Assembly (NCBI GenBank): GCA_016291595.1
Contig: JAEEXN010000002.1
Coordinates: 50,991-114,990 of the forward strand
Length of the DNA stretch: 64,000 bases
Direction: 5' to 3'
From: Prevotella sp.
Lineage (GTDB): Bacteria; Bacteroidota; Bacteroidia; Bacteroidales; Bacteroidaceae
A program made the translations under genes and the position numbers. The notes under the pieces are model-generated. The model saw nothing but the letters and a program-made list of their open reading frames with translations. It was not told the DNA's origin and did not search any database. Positions 59,362-64,000 of the stretch are shown in pieces. Positions within the stretch are counted from its first letter, which is position 1, and the number at the start of each line of letters is the position of its first letter.

Positions 59362-60597
59362 ATGAAAAAGTTTCAATATATCATACTAGCACTCATCTGC
59401 ACACTCTTTGCATCTTGTATGGGTGAAGACTATGCAGAGCCCAATTTGTCGGAGCCGCCTTACGGAAACAACGAACTGACAGAAAGCGGTGTTGTGACGA
59501 TAGCACAACTGAAACAGAAGTATGCCGGTGTCATTTCGTCCAGCAGCATGGTCGAGGTGACCGAGGACGTTAAGATAAAGGGTATTGTCACCGGCAACGA
59601 CATTGGAGGCAACATCTACAACGAGTTTTCCGTACAGGATGCCACAGGAGCCTTGCTCGTCTGTGTCAGCCAAGGTGGACTGTTCGGTTATCTGCCTGTT
59701 GGTCAGGAGGTACTTATCGACTTGAAAGGACTCATGCTCGGTGGCTACGGACAGCAGCTCGAGATCGGCGGCGTCTACACCAACACCAAGACCGGAGCAA
59801 AATCCATCGGCCGTATGAGCCGTTACCTGTGGAGCACCCACTACAAGCTGATTGGTCATGCCGACCTGAAGAAAGCTGAAGCCCTGCTCGAGGAGTTTGA
59901 TATCGACAAGCTGCGCGACGCCAACTACCTGGAGGCAAATGCAGGAAAACTGATGAGACTCTCGGGTGTGAAGTTGAAAGATGCCAACGGAACAGCTGTA
60001 TATGCTCCCGACGACGGCAGCGTCACACTGACCGCCAACTGCGCCAACCGCGCGTTCGTAGGCTACAGCGCCAGCTACCTCGTGTTGCGCACCAGCACTT
60101 TTTCCGACTTTGCCAACACGGCTATGCCGACCGAATTGATTGATGTGACGGGTATCTTCACCAGATATCGTAACACATGGCAGATTCTGCTTCGCACTAT
60201 CGACGACGTACAACTTACACCAGCGTTCACACTCGACGACCTGCCTGGCTCCGGTTACGGAACAGCACAATCGCCGTTCAATGTGGAGCGCGCTTTGGCA
60301 CTGGTTGAAACCGGTCACAACGACCCGGGTGCAGAGGTGTATGTGAAGGGTATTATCTCCAGCGTGCAGGAAGTTTCTCCACAATACGGAAACACCACTT
60401 ACTTCATCTCCGACGATGGTAAGGAAGACAATCAATTGGAAATCTACCGTGGCAAGTATCTTGACGGAGCGGACATCACAGAAGAGAACAAAGACAACAT
60501 CAAGGTCGGTAAGAAAGTGACCGTTGCCGGTAAGCTCGTGCTCTATAATACTACAATAGAGTTTACCACTGGAAGCAAAATAGTATCAATTGAATAA
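59362..60597 (+). CDS. DUF5689-like lipoprotein with additional OB-fold domain
   Basis: Lipobox LICTLFASCMGEDYAEP; KIKGIVTGNDIGGNIYNEFSVQDATGALLVCVSQGGLF; C-terminal EVYVKGIISSVQ...KVTVAGKLVLYN. Confidence 0.78.
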   Translation: MKKFQYIILALICTLFASCMGEDYAEPNLSEPPYGNNELTESGVVTIAQLKQKYAGVISSSSMVEVTEDVKIKGIVTGNDIGGNIYNEFSVQDATGALLVCVSQGGLFGYLPVGQEVLIDLKGLMLGGYGQQLEIGGVYTNTKTGAKSIGRMSRYLWSTHYKLIGHADLKKAEALLEEFDIDKLRDANYLEANAGKLMRLSGVKLKDANGTAVYAPDDGSVTLTANCANRAFVGYSASYLVLRTSTFSDFANTAMPTELIDVTGIFTRYRNTWQILLRTIDDVQLTPAFTLDDLPGSGYGTAQSPFNVERALALVETGHNDPGAEVYVKGIISSVQEVSPQYGNTTYFISDDGKEDNQLEIYRGKYLDGADITEENKDNIKVGKKVTVAGKLVLYNTTIEFTTGSKIVSIE

Positions 60598-60616
60598 ACA
60601 AAAAATAAATAAGAAT

Positions 60617-62437
60617 ATGAAAAAGCTATTTTATTCATTATTTGCCCTGGCTATGACAGCCATGACATTCACCGCCTGTGAGGATGTTCCGGCTCCTTAC
60701 GACCTGCCGACAGAAAACAAAGGCGGCGAACCCGGTGAGAGCGTAGAGCCTACGGGAACAGGAACGGAGGCAGACCCGTTCAACATTGCGGCCATCAACA
60801 GCTACACCAAGAACCTTGCCTCTGGCGAGAAGAGCACCGAGAACCTCTACTTCAAAGGAAAAGTCGTTTCTATCAAGGAGAACTTCGACTATGTGAACGA
60901 CAAAGGCCAGAAGTTCGGCAATGCCACCTTCTACATCTCTGACGACGGCACAGCAAAAGACCAGTTCTACTGCTATCGCGTGAAATACCTCGGCAACAAG
61001 ACTTACACAAGCGGTACCCTGCTCAATGTGGGCGACGAAGTGATCATCTGCGGTATTGTGACGAACTACAACAGCACACTGGAGACCGATGCCAACAATG
61101 CATACGTCTACTCGCTTAATGGTGAGACTGGCGGTGGCGGCGACGAGCCTGCAACCACCTATGGCTCAGCAGACAATCCCATCACCGTAGCTAAGGCTCT
61201 GGAGTATATTAATGCACTGGCCGACAACGGGCAGAGCCAGGAATACGCCTACGTGAAGGGAAAGATCGTAAAGATTGAGACCAGCGACGAGAACATCGCC
61301 AAGTACAAGAACATCGACTATATCATCTCCGACGATGGTACCGACAAGAACACCGTCAAAGTGTTCCGCGGCAAGAACCTCAACAACACCGACTTCACCA
61401 AGGCCGGCGAGATTAACGTAGGCGACGAGGTGGTTGTGTACGGTCAGTTCCTCAAATACGTCAAGGACGGTAACACCACTCCTGAACTTGCACAAGGCAA
61501 CTACCTCATCTCTGTGAAGGCTGGCGGAGGCGGTGGCGGAGGCCAGACCGGAACGATGGGCACAAAGGACAATCCTATTACCGTTGCCAAGGCCCTTGAG
61601 TACATCAACGCCCTGGCTGACAATGGCAAGACTGATGAGTACGCCTACGTGAAAGGTAAGATTGCGAAGATTCAAACCACTGACGAGAACATCGCCAAGT
61701 ACAAGAACATCGACTACCTCATCTCCGACGATGGCACCGAGAATAACACCGTCAAAGTGTTCCGCGGTAAGAACCTCAACAACACCGACTTCACGAAGGC
61801 TGGTGAGATTAACGTGGGCGACGAGGTGGTTGTCTACGGTCAGTTGCTGAAATACGTCTCCAATGGCGTTACCACTCCTGAGATTAACCAGGGCAACTAC
61901 CTGGTATCCCTCAATGGCGGCGGCTCAGGCGGCGGTGGCGGCAGCGATACTGAGACTGGCGACAATGGCGACTTTGAGAAATGGGCCGATGGTGCTCCCA
62001 CCAACTGGAAGACTGCTTCGTCGGCTGGTAACGCGACACTCGAGCAGAGTACCGTTGCCCATGGCGGCAGCTACTCGGTGAAAGTGGGTGGCGCAAATTC
62101 CAACAAGCGCCTGGGCTACAAGGAGATGAAGCTGAAGGCCGGCGAATACACCTTGAAGTTCTATGCTAAGGCAGCTGACACAGAAGCAGCTGTATGTCCG
62201 GGCTATGTGCCTGTGACCGACGGCAGCGTGGGCAGCTATGTCTATCAGAAAGGCAGCGATGGCAAGAGCCTCTATACAAATGTCAGCAATAACGGATGGA
62301 CAGAGGTTACCTTTACCTTCACACTGACCGATGACGGCACCTACTGCATTGTCATCATGAACTCAAAGAGTCCCGGTAAGGACGTGCTCATCGACGATGT
62401 GACCCTCACCACCGGCAGCACGAAGGTGATTAAATAG
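60617..62437 (+). CDS. Lipoprotein with three OB-fold-like repeats, Gly-rich linkers and C-terminal jelly-roll-like domain
   Basis: MKKLFYSLFALAMTAMTFTACEDVPAPYD; repeats GTxADPFNIAAIN.../ADNPITVAKALEYINALADNG.../KDNPITVAKALEYINALADNG...; NGDFEKWADGAPTNWKTASS...VLIDDVTLT. Confidence 0.75.
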   Translation: MKKLFYSLFALAMTAMTFTACEDVPAPYDLPTENKGGEPGESVEPTGTGTEADPFNIAAINSYTKNLASGEKSTENLYFKGKVVSIKENFDYVNDKGQKFGNATFYISDDGTAKDQFYCYRVKYLGNKTYTSGTLLNVGDEVIICGIVTNYNSTLETDANNAYVYSLNGETGGGGDEPATTYGSADNPITVAKALEYINALADNGQSQEYAYVKGKIVKIETSDENIAKYKNIDYIISDDGTDKNTVKVFRGKNLNNTDFTKAGEINVGDEVVVYGQFLKYVKDGNTTPELAQGNYLISVKAGGGGGGGQTGTMGTKDNPITVAKALEYINALADNGKTDEYAYVKGKIAKIQTTDENIAKYKNIDYLISDDGTENNTVKVFRGKNLNNTDFTKAGEINVGDEVVVYGQLLKYVSNGVTTPEINQGNYLVSLNGGGSGGGGGSDTETGDNGDFEKWADGAPTNWKTASSAGNATLEQSTVAHGGSYSVKVGGANSNKRLGYKEMKLKAGEYTLKFYAKAADTEAAVCPGYVPVTDGSVGSYVYQKGSDGKSLYTNVSNNGWTEVTFTFTLTDDGTYCIVIMNSKSPGKDVLIDDVTLTTGSTKVIK

Positions 62438-62546
62438 TAATGAGTGACAAGAGGTGAGAGACGGGCTTTTCTGACTACAAATACCGTTAGCAGAGGCCGT
62501 TCTCCCACCTCTTCTCATCCCAAACTATAAAAAAAACACCAAAATG

Positions 62547-62578
62547 TTTGGTGGGGTGCGGAATTCTTTGTAATTTTG
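62547..62578 (+). promoter_or_regulatory. Promoter of rpmE2 with inverted repeat TGGGGTGC-N18-GCACCCCA
   Basis: TTTG (62547-62550), 20-nt spacer, TAATTTTG (62571-62578); IR arms 62552-62559 and 62578-62585. Confidence 0.7.
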
Positions 62579-62628
62579 CACCCCAAACGTGTAAGAGCGT
62601 AATTAAACATTCAATATTTAAAACAAAA

Positions 62629-62883
62629 ATGAAAAAAGGTTTACATCCCGAAAACTATCGCCCCGTCGTGTTCAGAGACATGTCCAACGGCGATATGTTC
62701 CTCTCAAAGTCTACATGCAAGACATCAGAGACAGTAGAGTTTGAAGGCGAAACTTACCCAGTGGTAAAAGTAGAAATCTCCAGCAGCTCGCACCCCTTCT
62801 ATACCGGTAAGAGCAAGCTCGTCGACACCGCAGGTCGTGTTGATAAGTTCATGAGCCGCTACGGCAAGTCTCAGAAGAAGTAA
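62629..62883 (+). CDS. rpmE2: 50S ribosomal protein L31, type B
   Basis: [80 protein letters not shown]. Confidence 0.95.
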   Translation: MKKGLHPENYRPVVFRDMSNGDMFLSKSTCKTSETVEFEGETYPVVKVEISSSSHPFYTGKSKLVDTAGRVDKFMSRYGKSQKK

Positions 62884-62917
62884 GATATATATTTTCCACA
62901 AAGTAATAAAAACTCGG

Positions 62918-62963
62918 AAAGTGCGTCCTCGCGTAGTTGCATATGCGCCGGGACGCACTTTTT
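62918..62963 (+). terminator. Rho-independent terminator after rpmE2
   Basis: AAAGTGCGTCC...GGACGCACTTT (11 bp) followed by TT. Confidence 0.85.
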
Positions 62964-62989
62964 AATTCAACCACCAACACCATTAGCCT

Positions 62990-63910
62990 ATGAAACACCT
63001 TAGAATCCTTATCCCCCTGATTACCCTTTCTTTTGTCCTTGCTGCTTGTTCCAGCGACGATGACGACCCACAGCCTTCGGGCGGCAATACCGTTGTCAAC
63101 AACAATAAGAACAACGCGTCAGTACAACCCGAACTCGCCCGTCTGGAGTTTCCTAAGGTGAAGGGCGGAACCAGCGAAGTGATTATTCATGCTACAAAAG
63201 ACTATGGTATGACCTATGCATTGGAATGGGATCATAACAAAAAAGCACAAAGATGGACTTGTTTTGTGATTAATGCGAAAAACAGAGTAAAGAACTGGTC
63301 GCGCAACCAATGGGAAAGCACCAGTTGGGGAGGAGATCCTTTCCAAATAGACCCTAAAGTTCCTATCAATGAACAACCGCCTGTTTACAATGAGTTCAGC
63401 AAAAGCTACTATCCAGGCACAACAAATGTATACTATCAACGTGGCCACATATGCGCTTCTGAGGACCGAGTATACTCCAAAGAGGCTAATGAACAGACAT
63501 TCTATATGACCAATATGATGCCACAGATAGGCAATTTAAATGGTAAGATATGGCAGAAGATGGAAGACCGCGTCCGCAGTTGGGGAACTCAGAATGATAC
63601 CCTTTACGTATGTAAAGGAGGAACTATTGATGATAGTTTTAATATTATTGGTTATACCAAGAGCGGATTTATAGTTCCAAGATATTTCTTCATGGCCTTG
63701 CTTGCCAAAAATCAATATGGATATAAGGCCATCGCGTTTATAGCAGAACATTTAAATGAAGACCATAGCAAGGATAATCTTGCTGACTATGTTTACAGCA
63801 TAGATGATTTAGAGAAATTTACCGGCATCGACTTCTTCTGCAACCTGCCCGACGATGTTGAGGAGAAGGTGGAAAGCAATGTAGTAGCCAACGCCTGGGG
63901 ATTTAAGTAA
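62990..63910 (+). CDS. DNA/RNA non-specific endonuclease (NUC1-type), lipoprotein
   Basis: Lipobox LAACSSDDDD; YQRGHICASEDRVYSKEANEQTFYMTNMMPQIGNLNGKIWQKMEDRVR (DRGH-type active site, N and E downstream). Confidence 0.92.
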   Translation: MKHLRILIPLITLSFVLAACSSDDDDPQPSGGNTVVNNNKNNASVQPELARLEFPKVKGGTSEVIIHATKDYGMTYALEWDHNKKAQRWTCFVINAKNRVKNWSRNQWESTSWGGDPFQIDPKVPINEQPPVYNEFSKSYYPGTTNVYYQRGHICASEDRVYSKEANEQTFYMTNMMPQIGNLNGKIWQKMEDRVRSWGTQNDTLYVCKGGTIDDSFNIIGYTKSGFIVPRYFFMALLAKNQYGYKAIAFIAEHLNEDHSKDNLADYVYSIDDLEKFTGIDFFCNLPDDVEEKVESNVVANAWGFK

Positions 63911-64000
63911 CGGTCCAGATAGTGTTGTAGTAATGCGGAGTTCATTACTAATTTAACGTGAGTTCGACGAATTCAGAATAATGCAAGCTGTGTGTCAGAA

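Noticed and set aside
58759-59376. 205-aa reverse-strand ORF
   Set aside because: Antisense to the TonB receptor gene; composition typical of a shadow frame.
59386-60435. 349-aa reverse-strand ORF
   Set aside because: Antisense shadow of the DUF5689 lipoprotein gene; Cys/Val-rich translation with no recognizable domain.
1-64000. Mobile element or prophage origin of the glycan locus
   Set aside because: No transposase, integrase, phage gene or terminal repeats seen in any ORF translation.

Overview
This is a Bacteroidota (Prevotella-like) chromosomal window. The lineage call rests on TTTG-N19/20-TAnnTTTG promoters, a tmRNA tag ending ...YALAA, and Bacteroidota-type lipoprotein, TonB and DUF families. 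About 5.4-52.3 kb is a very large glycan locus. It holds an export and BY-kinase module, a first flippase/polymerase/glycosyltransferase cluster with a TagD/TagF-like glycerol-phosphate pair and a bacillosamine-type (PglD/A/C/E/F-like) cassette, a second OPX/Wzz/ligase/flippase/glycosyltransferase cluster with LicD and GT-D-like genes, a second initiating sugar-phosphate transferase, and a reverse-strand aminotransferase-Wzi-lipoprotein operon. About 54.4-62.4 kb is a tight operon (secreted EEP nuclease, uridine kinase, DUF308, TonB receptor, DUF5689, triple OB-fold lipoprotein). Ribosomal protein L31 type B and a secreted DNA/RNA non-specific endonuclease follow it. I read this as a candidate nucleic-acid scavenging system. 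The most interesting non-coding signals are: (i) several unrelated intergenic tandem arrays that share a ~21-23 bp period; (ii) a promoter-driven leader with three nested helices upstream of the first flippase; (iii) a ~96-nt promoter-to-terminator sRNA candidate. I saw no transposase, integrase, CRISPR array, tRNA or rRNA. All family calls were made by eye, without database searches.
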